A stretch of 14,149 nucleotides of DNA from Sulfurovum sp. Its GTDB lineage: Bacteria > Campylobacterota > Campylobacteria > Campylobacterales > Sulfurovaceae. The stretch covers positions 1-14,149 of the forward strand of contig JALVGO010000211.1 of the NCBI GenBank assembly GCA_027029065.1, read 5' to 3'. This document shows positions 7,765 to 14,149 of this stretch, piece after piece. Under the pieces are notes generated by a model that saw only the letters and a list, made by a program, of their open reading frames with translations, did no database searches and was not told the DNA's origin. Each line of letters starts with the position of its first letter. Within the stretch, counting starts at the first letter, position 1. A program made the translations under genes and the position numbers.

Positions 7765-8577
7765 GTGACGAAGATGATGGAGACAGATCAGACGGGATGG
7801 CAGATTGGCGGTAAGCAGCTTACCTCAAGAATGTTCATTGGCTCGGCGCTCTATCCTTCTCCGGCGGTGATGGAGGATGCGATCAGTGCATCGGGGGCAC
7901 AGGTGGTTACTGTGTCACTGCGCCGTCAGGGAGTGAATAAAGAGGCAGGAGAGGGGTTTTGGAAGATTATTCGTGATCTGGGAGTAGAGGTATTGCCCAA
8001 TACCGCAGGGTGCCACTCTGCCAAAGAGGCGATCACCATCGCACAGATGGCGCGGGAGGTATTTGGTACCAACTGGATCAAGCTTGAGGTCATTGGGGAT
8101 CAGTACAATCTGCAGCCTGACCCCTACGAAACCGTAGAGGCAGCAAAGATACTTGTCAAAGAGGGGTTTGAAGTTTTCCCCTATACCACCGACGATCTGG
8201 TCGTAGCCAAAAAACTTGTCGATGTGGGGTGTAATATATTGATGCCGTGGGGATCGCCTATCGGTTCAGGGAAAGGGCTGATGAACCCCTACAACCTCAA
8301 AGCGATCCGTGAAGCCTTCCCCAATATGCCGCTCATCATCGATGCGGGCATAGGCAAACCCTCCCATGCAGTCACTGCAATGGAGCTTGGTTATGACGGT
8401 ATTTTGCTTAACTCTGCAGTAGCGCTTGCACAAGACCCTGTAGCGATGGCAAAGGCATTTGCATTGGCAGTAGAAGCAGGACGCATGGGGTATGAGGCAG
8501 GAGCGATGCAGGAGCGGGAGTTCGCCTCTCCTTCTACACCGACGGTTGGAACGCCGTTTTGGCACCAGGGCAAATAG
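7765..8577 (+). CDS. thiG: Thiazole synthase ThiG
   Basis: 270 residues from GTG at 7765, which has AAAGGAG (7752-7758) 6 bases upstream. The frame is open from a GTG at 7735, but that codon is in a hairpin loop and has no SD. ThiG condenses 1-deoxy-D-xylulose 5-phosphate, iminoglycine (from ThiO) and sulfur (from ThiS thiocarboxylate) into the thiazole phosphate. It is a (beta/alpha)8 barrel; the Schiff-base lysine corresponds to Lys106 in [10 protein letters not shown]. Phosphate-binding and other hallmarks are [53 protein letters not shown] and [10 protein letters not shown]. Its stop codon lies in a stable hairpin. The gap to thiE is 143 bp, large for this operon and filled by repeats. 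Confidence 0.97.
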   Translation: MTKMMETDQTGWQIGGKQLTSRMFIGSALYPSPAVMEDAISASGAQVVTVSLRRQGVNKEAGEGFWKIIRDLGVEVLPNTAGCHSAKEAITIAQMAREVFGTNWIKLEVIGDQYNLQPDPYETVEAAKILVKEGFEVFPYTTDDLVVAKKLVDVGCNILMPWGSPIGSGKGLMNPYNLKAIREAFPNMPLIIDAGIGKPSHAVTAMELGYDGILLNSAVALAQDPVAMAKAFALAVEAGRMGYEAGAMQEREFASPSTPTVGTPFWHQGK

Positions 8578-8652
8578 TTGCGAATGCAACTATTTGAGTG
8601 AAGAGTGAATAGAGAAGAGTGAATAGTTTAGGTATGCATTGCTGTGCAATGC
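8571..8652 (+). repeat. Intercistronic element, copy B (thiG-thiE)
   Basis: Hairpin CAAATAGTTGC-GAAT-GCAACTATTTG (8571-8596) containing the thiG stop codon; a 39-base spacer (8597-8635) matching copy A at 34 of 39 positions; and a 7-bp hairpin GCATTGC-TGT-GCAATGC (8636-8652). Relative to copy A, the second hairpin changes T-A to G-C and G.U to A-U, which keeps the pairing. Confidence 0.75.
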
Positions 8653-8665
8653 TTCTATTGAATTG

Positions 8666-8704
8666 TAGGGGCAATTCTTGTGGTTGCCCGCATATGTGGG
8701 TAAA
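8666..8704. repeat. REP-like hairpins upstream of thiE
   Basis: TGTAGGGGCAA...TTGCCC, with stem GGGCAA/TTGCCC (8669-8674/8684-8689), followed by CCCG-CATATG-TGGG (8687-8700). The 'GTAGGGGCAATTC...' palindrome is another common dispersed intergenic repeat; its reverse frame gives the familiar spurious string ATTRIAPT. Confidence 0.5.
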
Positions 8705-8720
8705 TTAAAAAAGGAGACCA

Positions 8721-9356
8721 ATGCGATTCCCAAAATGTGACGAAACAGCTCTTGGTATCTATCCGGTTGTAGACAGAGCAGAGAAACTGCGTCCACTGTA
8801 TGAGTGTGGCATTACTACGGCACAGCTGCGGGTGAAAGATATAGAGGGCAGGGCACTTGAAGAGGAGATAGTTAATGCTATTGAAGTCTCTCGTGCGTTT
8901 GATGTGCGTCTTTTTGTCAATGACTACTGGCAGCTTGCCATCAGGCACAATGCCTACGGTATTCACCTTGGGCAGGAGGACATTCAGGAGGCAGACATCG
9001 ATGCGATCTACAATGCAGGGCTTCGGCTTGGCATCAGTACCCATACCCCCGAAGAGATAGATATTGCACTGGGGTTTGAACCCTCCTACATCGCCATCGG
9101 TCCTGTGTTTGTACCTATCTCCAAAGAACTAAAGTATGATACAGTAGGTACACAACTGCTCAAGCGCTGGGCAGAGGCAGTGGATTATCCGGTTGTGGCG
9201 ATTGGGGGGATTACCATTGACAACATCGAAATGGTAGCAAAAACCAAAGCGGCAAGCGGTATTGCGATGATCTCCGGTGTACTTGATGAAAGAGGCAATA
9301 TCTCCAAAGCAAAAACCAAAGCGCTTATGGAGGTCTTTGAACGTTATGGCATCTAA
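8721..9356 (+). CDS. thiE: Thiamine-phosphate synthase ThiE
   Basis: 211 residues, normal length for this TIM-barrel enzyme. It joins HMP-PP and the thiazole phosphate to thiamine monophosphate with release of pyrophosphate. Motifs in order: IYPVVD (residues 12-17), QLRVKD (34-39, pyrophosphate contact), LFVNDYWQLA (near 67-76), GIHLGQED (near 84-91), GISTHTPEEI, YIAIGPVFVPISK, VAIGGIT and GIAMISGV. The segment after GPVF reads VPISK rather than the usual FPTxTK, so this loop is divergent while keeping the Lys. Start: ATG at 8721 with AAGGAG 4 bases upstream. It overlaps thiD by 11 bases. Confidence 0.96.
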   Translation: MRFPKCDETALGIYPVVDRAEKLRPLYECGITTAQLRVKDIEGRALEEEIVNAIEVSRAFDVRLFVNDYWQLAIRHNAYGIHLGQEDIQEADIDAIYNAGLRLGISTHTPEEIDIALGFEPSYIAIGPVFVPISKELKYDTVGTQLLKRWAEAVDYPVVAIGGITIDNIEMVAKTKAASGIAMISGVLDERGNISKAKTKALMEVFERYGI

Positions 9357-10155
9357 ATATACACCGACTGTACTGAGCATTGCCGGGTATGATCCGTATG
9401 GAGGTGCGGGAGTGGTGATGGATACCAAGACTGTCCATGCGCTTGGCGGATACGCGCTAAGTGTGATCACAGCAGTGACGGCACAGAACTCTACTGGGGT
9501 CAAAGCGGTGGAAGCTGTTTCGGAGTCTATACTGTATAGCCAGCTTGAAACTTTGTTGGAAGATGTACGCGTGGATGCTGTCAAAATAGGGATGCTTGCC
9601 AATAAAAAAATAGTTGAAACAGTTGCGAAGATACTCAAAGCGCACAATATCACCAATGTCGTACTTGACCCGGTACTGGTCAGTTCCAGCGGCAAAGCGC
9701 TGCTGGAATCCGATGCCATAGAGGCTATGATATATAAACTCTTTCCGCTGTGCCGGCTTGTCACCCCGAACCTTCCAGAGACCAATGCACTGCTTGGCGG
9801 CAGTTATGAGGGGAGGGCGAAAGAGGTGCCGAAGATGGCAGAGGCACTCTTTATGCTCGGAGCAAGGAATGTACTGCTCAAGGGTGGACACAGTGTAGAG
9901 AGTGATGCAGTAGACTACCTTGTGGAACATTCAAGTATCACCCGTTTCAGTACACCGCGTATCGAGACATCACATACCCACGGTACAGGCTGTCTGCTCT
10001 CTTCTGCCATTGCTGCACATCTGGCACAGGGGCTTTCGCTTGCGCAGAGTGTCAAACAGTCCAAAAATTTTCTCTATGAAAAACTCAAAGATGCATCGGC
10101 GCTTTCTTTGGCATACAATACAGATGTTGCTGAACGTAAAGAGCCTATTTTTTAA
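9346..10155 (+). CDS. thiD: Hydroxymethylpyrimidine/phosphomethylpyrimidine kinase
   Basis: 269 residues from ATG at 9346, inside the end of thiE. The frame is open further upstream, but the protein homology starts here (MASKYTPTVLSIAGYDPYGGAG). GGAGG lies 12 bases before, a long spacing, so translation is probably coupled to thiE. Ribokinase-fold enzyme that phosphorylates HMP and HMP-P to HMP-PP for ThiE; it also salvages HMP. Motifs: GYDPYGGAG (substrate/anion site; Tyr-Asp-Pro-Tyr where Ser/Thr-Asp-x-Ser is usual), HALGGYALSVITAVTAQNS, VKIGML, VVLDPVLVSSSG, VTPNLPE and THGTGCLLSSAIAAHLAQG with the catalytic Asp position replaced by the GTGC region as usual. Its stop codon sits in an AT-rich 10-bp hairpin (10152-10180). 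Confidence 0.95.
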   Translation: MASKYTPTVLSIAGYDPYGGAGVVMDTKTVHALGGYALSVITAVTAQNSTGVKAVEAVSESILYSQLETLLEDVRVDAVKIGMLANKKIVETVAKILKAHNITNVVLDPVLVSSSGKALLESDAIEAMIYKLFPLCRLVTPNLPETNALLGGSYEGRAKEVPKMAEALFMLGARNVLLKGGHSVESDAVDYLVEHSSITRFSTPRIETSHTHGTGCLLSSAIAAHLAQGLSLAQSVKQSKNFLYEKLKDASALSLAYNTDVAERKEPIF

Positions 10156-10180
10156 ATAAGATAATATTACTCTTATTTAA
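10152..10180 (+). other. AT-rich hairpin at the thiD stop codon
   Basis: TTAAATAAGA and TCTTATTTAA form a perfect 10-bp stem with a 9-base loop; the stop TAA (10153-10155) is in the stem. There is no T-run after it, so it is at best a weak terminator. It could protect the 3' end of the operon transcript. Confidence 0.5.
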
Positions 10181-10203
10181 GCATTTTCAAACCAATTGTA
10201 ATG

Positions 10204-10209
10204 TATAAC
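10204..10209 (+). promoter_or_regulatory. Candidate -10 box of the salvage operon
   Basis: TATAAC, 7 bases before the left end of the inverted-repeat element. If the element is removed and one TA restored, this box lies 10 bases before CTCTCGG of the aptamer, against 11 bases at thiC. This makes it the likely original promoter. Confidence 0.45.
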
Positions 10210-10215
10210 GTAGCC

Positions 10216-10487
10216 TATTACCGAACCAACAGATAATCTGAGCTTTTGAGAGGATGAGACGAGGCAAGATGTACGTTAACAAATCTGAAGGACTGTCTGT
10301 AGACAATTCAAAGATTTTTTGCGTGCAAGTTGCCTCGTATCGTCCTCCCCAATGGGTGCAGCACTTTCGCCCACATGCTGTGTTAGATTTTCTTGAATTA
10401 GCCTCCGGCTAGTCCTGTGAAAATCTGCCTTGCCTGTGAACGAAATTGCTGTATCAAAAGTTCAGATTATCTGTTGGTGCGGTAATA
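10216..10487. mobile_element. Candidate MITE: 33-bp inverted repeats on a TA target
   Basis: Left arm 10217-10249 and right arm 10454-10486 are inverted repeats matching at 31 of 33 positions, opening ATTACCG and AACAGATAATCTGA. Ends can be read as TA-TTACCG...CGGTAA-TA, that is, a 268-bp element with a TA target duplication, the habit of IS630/Tc1-mariner elements; since TA is palindromic, the duplication cannot be told from a longer repeat. The interior (10250-10453) has no coding sequence but is strongly structured: an imperfect ~98-base hairpin (10250-10347) and a nested stem AGATTTTC/GAAAATCT enclosing TAGCC-TCC-GGCTA (10385-10426). It sits directly before the second TPP riboswitch. Alternatives: a structured non-coding RNA, or a repeat of another class. 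Confidence 0.65.
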
Positions 10488-10564
10488 AACTCTCGGGGTG
10501 CTCCATAGAGCTGAGATACCACCCGCAGAACTTGACCCGGACAATACCGGCGTAAGGAAGAGTT
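10488..10564 (+). promoter_or_regulatory. TPP riboswitch of the thiamine salvage operon
   Basis: Compact aptamer with AACTCTCGGGGTGC, GCTGAGATACCACCCG, AGAACTTGACCCGG, ACAATACCGG and CGTAAGGAAGAGTT. P1 is AACTCT (10488-10493) with AGAGTT (10559-10564), perfect. The 3' half is nearly identical to the thiC aptamer, but it lacks the P3a insert. The SD of the receptor gene (10698-10703) lies about 135 bases downstream; only short complementarity to it (CCCT near 10625) was found, so the expression platform is unclear. Confidence 0.95.
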
Positions 10565-10707
10565 GTACTGCTTTGATGACTGCTGTGCTTCAAATCTGCA
10601 ACTTTTCCTGCGTATGACATATTAACCCTCTGAATCATTACCAACAGAGCTATCGAGCGAAACCGGTGATTTGTCAGAGAACTCAATTTCAAATAACAAG
10701 GGAAACC
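10565..10707. promoter_or_regulatory. Leader between the second TPP aptamer and the receptor gene
   Basis: No gene supported. It contains CTCTG...CAGAG (near 10629-10650) as a possible hairpin and the SD AAGGGA at 10698-10703. This is presumably the expression platform; no terminator with a T-run is seen, which favours translational control. Confidence 0.35.
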
Positions 10708-12768
10708 ATGAACTATAGACTTTTACCACTCTCATTTGCGGCTGTAGCAGCACTGGGCACACAGATGTTTGCAGCCGAAGAGATCAGTCTCGATCCTATC
10801 GTTGTCAATGCAGACTTTAGAGCCAAAAAACTTTCTCAAACCGACGGGAGTGTCTCTGTACTGAATGAGGCACAGCTTGCTGACAAAACACAGCTCTCCT
10901 TGCCTGAGGTGGTCGGCACACTGCCCAATGTCAATTTCACAGCAGGTGCCTCCAAAGCCAAATATATCCAGATCAGAGGTATCGGGGAGCGAAGCCAGTT
11001 TGAGACGCCTATCAACCCTTCGGTAGGGCTGATCATTGACGGGATCGACTTTTCCCATCTTGGTCTTGGGGCGATACTGTTTGATGTGAAGCAGATCGAG
11101 GTACTCAGAGGACCGCAGGGAACGACATTTGGTGCCAACGGTATGGCGGGGATTGTCACAGTAGAGAGCAATGCGCCTACCAAAGAGACCCAAGGGCACA
11201 TTGAAGCAGGTGTGGGGAACTACAACAGCTATACCCTCGGTGCTGCCGTAGGCGGTACATTGATCAATGACAGACTGCTTGGGCGTATCAGTGTTTTCCA
11301 AAACAGTAGTGACGGCTATATGAAAAACAGTTATCTTGGACGTGAAGATACCAACAATATCGATGAGCTGACTATTAAGACGCAGCTGAGATGGCTTGTC
11401 AGTGACCGCCATACGATCGACCTGAACTACATCCATGCCGATATTGACAACGGGTACGATGCCTTTTCTTTGCAAAACACACGGACAACCCAGTCTGATC
11501 AGCCCGGAGAGGACAGTCAAAAGGCCGATGCTGTTGCCCTCAAATCTACCTATGATTTCGACACGGTGCGTATGGTCACGGCACTGACACACTCCAGTAC
11601 CGGATCACTCTACAGCTATGATGAAGACTGGAGTTATGTCGGTGCATTCAGTGATGACCTTTGGCCGTACCGCGGGTTTGACTCGTATGACCGTGACAAA
11701 ACACAGACTGATTTTGATATGCGTCTGATGTCAAACAAAGCAGGGCGCATCTTTGCCGAGACAACAGACTGGACAGTTGGCATTTACGGCAAGAAGTATG
11801 ATGAAGATCTGCAGCGCTACCATCCTACCGACTACGGTGCGCAGGAGCACTTTAACAGCAGCTACACCTCTAAAAATGCAGCACTCTATGGTCAGCTCGA
11901 TATGCATGTAAATACGCAGACAACCGTCATTGCCGGTTTGCGTGTCGAGAAGTGGGATATGTCTTACGATGACTCCAACAGTGTTGTTATTGACAATGAC
12001 GAGACGATGGTTGGCGGAAAAGTAGGTATTACCTATGACCGTACCGATACTGAGCACTATTATGCGATACTCTCACGCGGCTACAAACCCGGTGGTGTCA
12101 ATGCCGGTACCACACTGCCTGAGTCGGAAAAACGTTTTGAGACAGAGACTTTGTGGAACCTTGATGTAGGGCAGAACGCTACATTCTTCGATGATGCGCT
12201 GATCACCCGTATCAATTTTTTCTACGGCAAGCGCAGAGATATGCAGGTCAAGCTCTATCAGGAAGATGAACACAGCTTTACAGACTACCTCTCCAATGCG
12301 GCAAAAGCAAGCTACTACGGACTGGAGGCGCAGGCGGACTACTATCCGACAGAAGCACTACACCTCTTTGCGCAGCTTGGACTGCTGCATGCGGAGTTTG
12401 ACGAATATACTGCCGACTTGACAGGGCGTGCACCGGCTCAGTCCCCTAAATACCAGTACAATCTCGGGTTTGATTATACATTCCTTGAGAACTGGATTTT
12501 CAGAAGCAACGTTGAGGGCAGAGGCAGTTACTACTTCTCCAATACACATGACCAGAAATCCGAAGCGTACGCACTCGTAAACTGCAGTCTGAACTATGTA
12601 TATGGAAGCTGGACGGCAACAGTATGGGGAAGAAACCTGACAGACGAGACCTACGAAACCCGGGGATTCTACTTTGGGAACAACCCTGCCAACGGGTATG
12701 AGTCTGAGCTCTATACACAAAAAGGAGATCCAAGAACCTTTGGATTTACGCTATCATATGATTTTTAA
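10708..12768 (+). CDS. TonB-dependent outer-membrane receptor, probable thiamine uptake
   Basis: 686 residues from ATG at 10708, which has AAGGGA 4 bases upstream and starts a proper signal peptide; the in-frame ATG at 10666 would add 14 residues before it and has no SD. Signal peptide residues 1-23 (LLPLSFAAVAALG core, cleavage near MFA-A). A TonB-box-like ISLDPIVV follows at residues 26-33. The plug domain spans about 40-150 (SLPEVVGTLPNVNF, IQIRGIGERSQFE, IEVLRGPQGTTFGANGMAGIV). The rest is a 22-strand-type beta-barrel ending in TFGFTLSYDF with terminal Phe, the outer-membrane insertion signal. Substrate is inferred, not shown by the protein: the gene is behind a TPP riboswitch and precedes thiamine-binding, PnuT-like and kinase genes. 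The plug resembles receptors annotated for siderophores, so automatic annotation may say iron. Confidence 0.92.
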   Translation: MNYRLLPLSFAAVAALGTQMFAAEEISLDPIVVNADFRAKKLSQTDGSVSVLNEAQLADKTQLSLPEVVGTLPNVNFTAGASKAKYIQIRGIGERSQFETPINPSVGLIIDGIDFSHLGLGAILFDVKQIEVLRGPQGTTFGANGMAGIVTVESNAPTKETQGHIEAGVGNYNSYTLGAAVGGTLINDRLLGRISVFQNSSDGYMKNSYLGREDTNNIDELTIKTQLRWLVSDRHTIDLNYIHADIDNGYDAFSLQNTRTTQSDQPGEDSQKADAVALKSTYDFDTVRMVTALTHSSTGSLYSYDEDWSYVGAFSDDLWPYRGFDSYDRDKTQTDFDMRLMSNKAGRIFAETTDWTVGIYGKKYDEDLQRYHPTDYGAQEHFNSSYTSKNAALYGQLDMHVNTQTTVIAGLRVEKWDMSYDDSNSVVIDNDETMVGGKVGITYDRTDTEHYYAILSRGYKPGGVNAGTTLPESEKRFETETLWNLDVGQNATFFDDALITRINFFYGKRRDMQVKLYQEDEHSFTDYLSNAAKASYYGLEAQADYYPTEALHLFAQLGLLHAEFDEYTADLTGRAPAQSPKYQYNLGFDYTFLENWIFRSNVEGRGSYYFSNTHDQKSEAYALVNCSLNYVYGSWTATVWGRNLTDETYETRGFYFGNNPANGYESELYTQKGDPRTFGFTLSYDF

Positions 12769-12778
12769 AGGATAGGAT

Positions 12779-13033
12779 ATGAAAGTCTCCATCGATATCA
12801 GTATGTACCCACTGCAAAGCGAGTTTGAAAAGCCCATTTCTGCGTTTATTGAAAGATTGGCGCGCGAACAGCGGGTCAACATTGTCCGTACGGAGCTCAG
12901 TACGCAGGTGTACGGTGAATACGATGTCGTCATGGGACTGCTGACGGGTGAGATGAAAGCGGTATTTGAAACGATGCCGCAATCGGTCTTTGTTATCAAA
13001 ATTGTCGGTGAGGACAGGAAAGGCCGCTTTTAA
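12779..13033 (+). CDS. Thiamine-binding (Thiamine_BP/YkoF-like) domain protein
   Basis: 84 residues, one ferredoxin-like domain of the MTH1187/YkoF family (Pfam Thiamine_BP, formerly DUF77). Family landmarks: VSIDISMYPL at the N-terminus, FIERLAREQRVNIVRTELSTQVYGEYDVVM in the middle, and VFVIKIVGEDRKGR at the end. Known relatives bind thiamine or HMP; YkoF of Bacillus is linked to an HMP/thiamine ABC transporter. No signal peptide, so cytoplasmic. Start: ATG at 12779, AAAGGA overlapping the receptor stop, 6 bases upstream. The next gene starts at the base after its stop. Likely job, by context, is to bind incoming thiamine or HMP at the membrane or act as a sensor; this is inference. Slightly shorter than many relatives. 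Confidence 0.85.
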   Translation: MKVSIDISMYPLQSEFEKPISAFIERLAREQRVNIVRTELSTQVYGEYDVVMGLLTGEMKAVFETMPQSVFVIKIVGEDRKGRF

Positions 13034-13642
13034 ATGGATGTGAGCATTGCAGGAATTACAGAAGCTTTCGCTCAAATGTCCGGCTGGGAGATCACCGCGA
13101 CACTGCTTGGCATTGCCTATGTCATTCTGGCTGCCAAAGAGTCACAGTGGGCATGGTCGTTTGCCTTCTTCAGCACACTGATCTACACGGTTATCTTCTG
13201 GGATGGTGCCTTGGTAGCATCGTCTATCCTCAATTTCTACTATATGGTCATGGCAGTGTATGGTTTTATGTTATGGAAAAAAGATGCACAGGGCGAAACC
13301 CTCTCCATTAGCAAATGGCGCCCCAAACACCATCTAATTTTTATTCTCGGAGGAATTGCCGGAACCACACTTCTGGGGTACCTCACCTCCACCTATGCCG
13401 GTGCCAAATTTGCCTACCATGATGCATTTGTGATGGTTTTCTCCGGGATCGCTACATGGATGATGGCAAAGAAAGTATTGGAAAACTGGCTTTATTGGAT
13501 GGTAGTTGACTCTGTCGCAACCGTGCTTTACTACCGTTCAGGCTACCTTGCCACCATCGTACTCTTCGTACTCTATGTCATTTTGGCATTTTACGGCTAT
13601 GCAAGCTGGAAAAAGGCGTACCGTGAACAGAGCCGTACTTGA
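13034..13642 (+). CDS. pnuT: PnuC-family vitamin transporter, probably PnuT (thiamine)
   Basis: 202 residues, very hydrophobic, about seven membrane segments, of the PnuC family (SWEET-like fold; facilitators for nicotinamide riboside, riboflavin or thiamine). Recognisable parts: ATLLGIAYVILAAKESQWAW in the first segments, SSILNFYYMVMAVYGFMLW in the middle, WLYWMVVDSVATVLYY and LFVLYVILAFYGYASWKK at the C-terminus. Automatic annotation will probably say PnuC. Thiamine is favoured because the operon is TPP-riboswitch controlled and the next gene is a small-molecule kinase, which gives the driving force by trapping the vitamin. Start: ATG at 13034, directly after the previous stop, with AGGAAAGG about 11 bases upstream. 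The 3' end overlaps the kinase gene by 20 bases. Confidence 0.9.
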   Translation: MDVSIAGITEAFAQMSGWEITATLLGIAYVILAAKESQWAWSFAFFSTLIYTVIFWDGALVASSILNFYYMVMAVYGFMLWKKDAQGETLSISKWRPKHHLIFILGGIAGTTLLGYLTSTYAGAKFAYHDAFVMVFSGIATWMMAKKVLENWLYWMVVDSVATVLYYRSGYLATIVLFVLYVILAFYGYASWKKAYREQSRT

Positions 13643-14149
13643 AAAGTATGATTTTTTCAAAGATGATCCTGTTGAAAGCATCACCCAGGTTGCATCTCAG
13701 GGCTATTGTAATCTAAACTATCTTGTAACAACCCGACAACACCGTTATCTGCTTCGGGTATTTCAGCAAGCAAACATCGACCGTCAGGCTGAAATAGCCA
13801 TACAAAAGTGTGCTGCCAAGCAGGGCATTGCTCCTTCTGTACTGTTAGAAAATGAAGCCTCTACATGGGTACTCATGGCATGGGTACCCGGGTCACACCG
13901 GACAACACTTAACAAGACAGCACTTGCAACCCTTGCCCAAACACTGCAAACACTGCATACCATCTCCTGTGATGCACCAATAGTTGATCTGACTGCACAT
14001 ATTCGAGAAAAGACTCCAGAGCTACAAAAGGCATGCCGTACCCTTGCGGTGTATGATAAGCATCCGGTTCTGTGCCATCATGACCCAAATCCCAAAAATA
14101 TGCTTTGGGAAGATGACCATACCCTGACCTTCATCGATTACGAATATGC
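13623..14149 (+). CDS. Choline/thiamine kinase-like phosphotransferase, 3'-truncated
   Basis: GTG start at 13623 within pnuT, AAAAAGG 6 bases upstream; open to the right edge (175 codons visible). Member of the APH/choline kinase superfamily, with a nucleotide-binding lobe (SQGYCNLNYLV, YLLRVF), a hinge WVLMAWVPG, the catalytic loop HHDPNPKNML (HxDxxxxN; His152, Asp154, Asn159) and the metal-binding DYE (Asp172, Glu174) just before the edge. ThiK of E. coli, which phosphorylates salvaged thiamine to TMP, belongs to this superfamily. The role as thiamine kinase is inferred from operon context (TPP riboswitch, receptor, Thiamine_BP, PnuT); choline or another substrate is possible on sequence alone. 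The missing part is probably the C-terminal helical subdomain. Confidence 0.85.
   Translation, partial: MNRAVLEKYDFFKDDPVESITQVASQGYCNLNYLVTTRQHRYLLRVFQQANIDRQAEIAIQKCAAKQGIAPSVLLENEASTWVLMAWVPGSHRTTLNKTALATLAQTLQTLHTISCDAPIVDLTAHIREKTPELQKACRTLAVYDKHPVLCHHDPNPKNMLWEDDHTLTFIDYEY

Noticed and set aside
9129..9785. 218-residue minus-strand ORF over the thiE-thiD junction
   Set aside because: Antisense to two recognised enzymes; low-complexity Ser/Thr-rich translation typical of a shadow frame.
10462..10692. 76-residue minus-strand ORF
   Set aside because: It lies antisense to the TPP riboswitch and its leader, whose conservation explains the open frame.
10666..10707. Upstream ATG extension of the TonB receptor
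   Set aside because: It would put 14 polar residues before the signal peptide and has no SD; the ATG at 10708 has AAGGGA and begins the signal peptide.
10732..11592. 286-residue minus-strand ORF
   Set aside because: Entirely antisense to the TonB receptor gene, which has signal peptide, plug and barrel motifs; shadow frame.

Overview
The window reads as chromosomal DNA of a mesophilic Campylobacterota-like bacterium. Sulfurovum or a relative is my best guess, from the protein flavour, the moderate GC content, the AT-rich promoters lacking an obvious -35 box, and the set of thiamine genes. The assignment is by recognition, not by a database search. About 10 of the 14 kb concern thiamine (vitamin B1).

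Layout. 2-808: 3' part of a peptidoglycan-binding L,D-transpeptidase. 848-1111: small acidic helical protein of unknown function. 1146-3419 (minus strand): metE, cobalamin-independent methionine synthase, preceded at 3594-3797 by a small ORF with its own good promoter and Shine-Dalgarno (SD) sequence. 3924-4014: TPP riboswitch, then thiC (4130-6028). After a 330-bp gene-free stretch full of hairpins and REP-like repeats comes thiO-thiS-thiG-thiE-thiD (6356-10155). 10156-10707 is gene-free: it holds a candidate ~270-bp inverted-repeat mobile element followed at once by a second TPP riboswitch (10488-10564). This riboswitch precedes a probable thiamine salvage operon: TonB-dependent receptor, Thiamine_BP/YkoF-like protein, PnuC/PnuT-family transporter, and a choline/thiamine-kinase-like phosphotransferase that runs off the right edge.

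How the genes work together. ThiC makes HMP-P and ThiD phosphorylates it to HMP-PP. ThiO (glycine to iminoglycine), ThiS (sulfur carrier) and ThiG (thiazole synthase) make the thiazole phosphate. ThiE joins the halves. thiF, thiL and the sulfur-loading enzymes are not in the window and must lie elsewhere. The second operon would bring thiamine across the outer membrane (receptor), across the inner membrane (PnuT) and trap it by phosphorylation (kinase). Synthesis and uptake are therefore adjacent, each behind its own TPP aptamer.

Most unusual features. (1) The inverted-repeat element at 10216-10487 appears to have landed on a TA between the -10 box and the aptamer of the salvage operon; removing it on paper restores almost the same promoter-aptamer spacing as at thiC. 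(2) A two-copy intercistronic element lies directly after the thiS and thiG stop codons, with hairpins that keep pairing through compensatory changes. (3) Several stop codons here sit inside strong hairpins. No tRNA, rRNA, CRISPR array, transposase gene or replication origin was seen.
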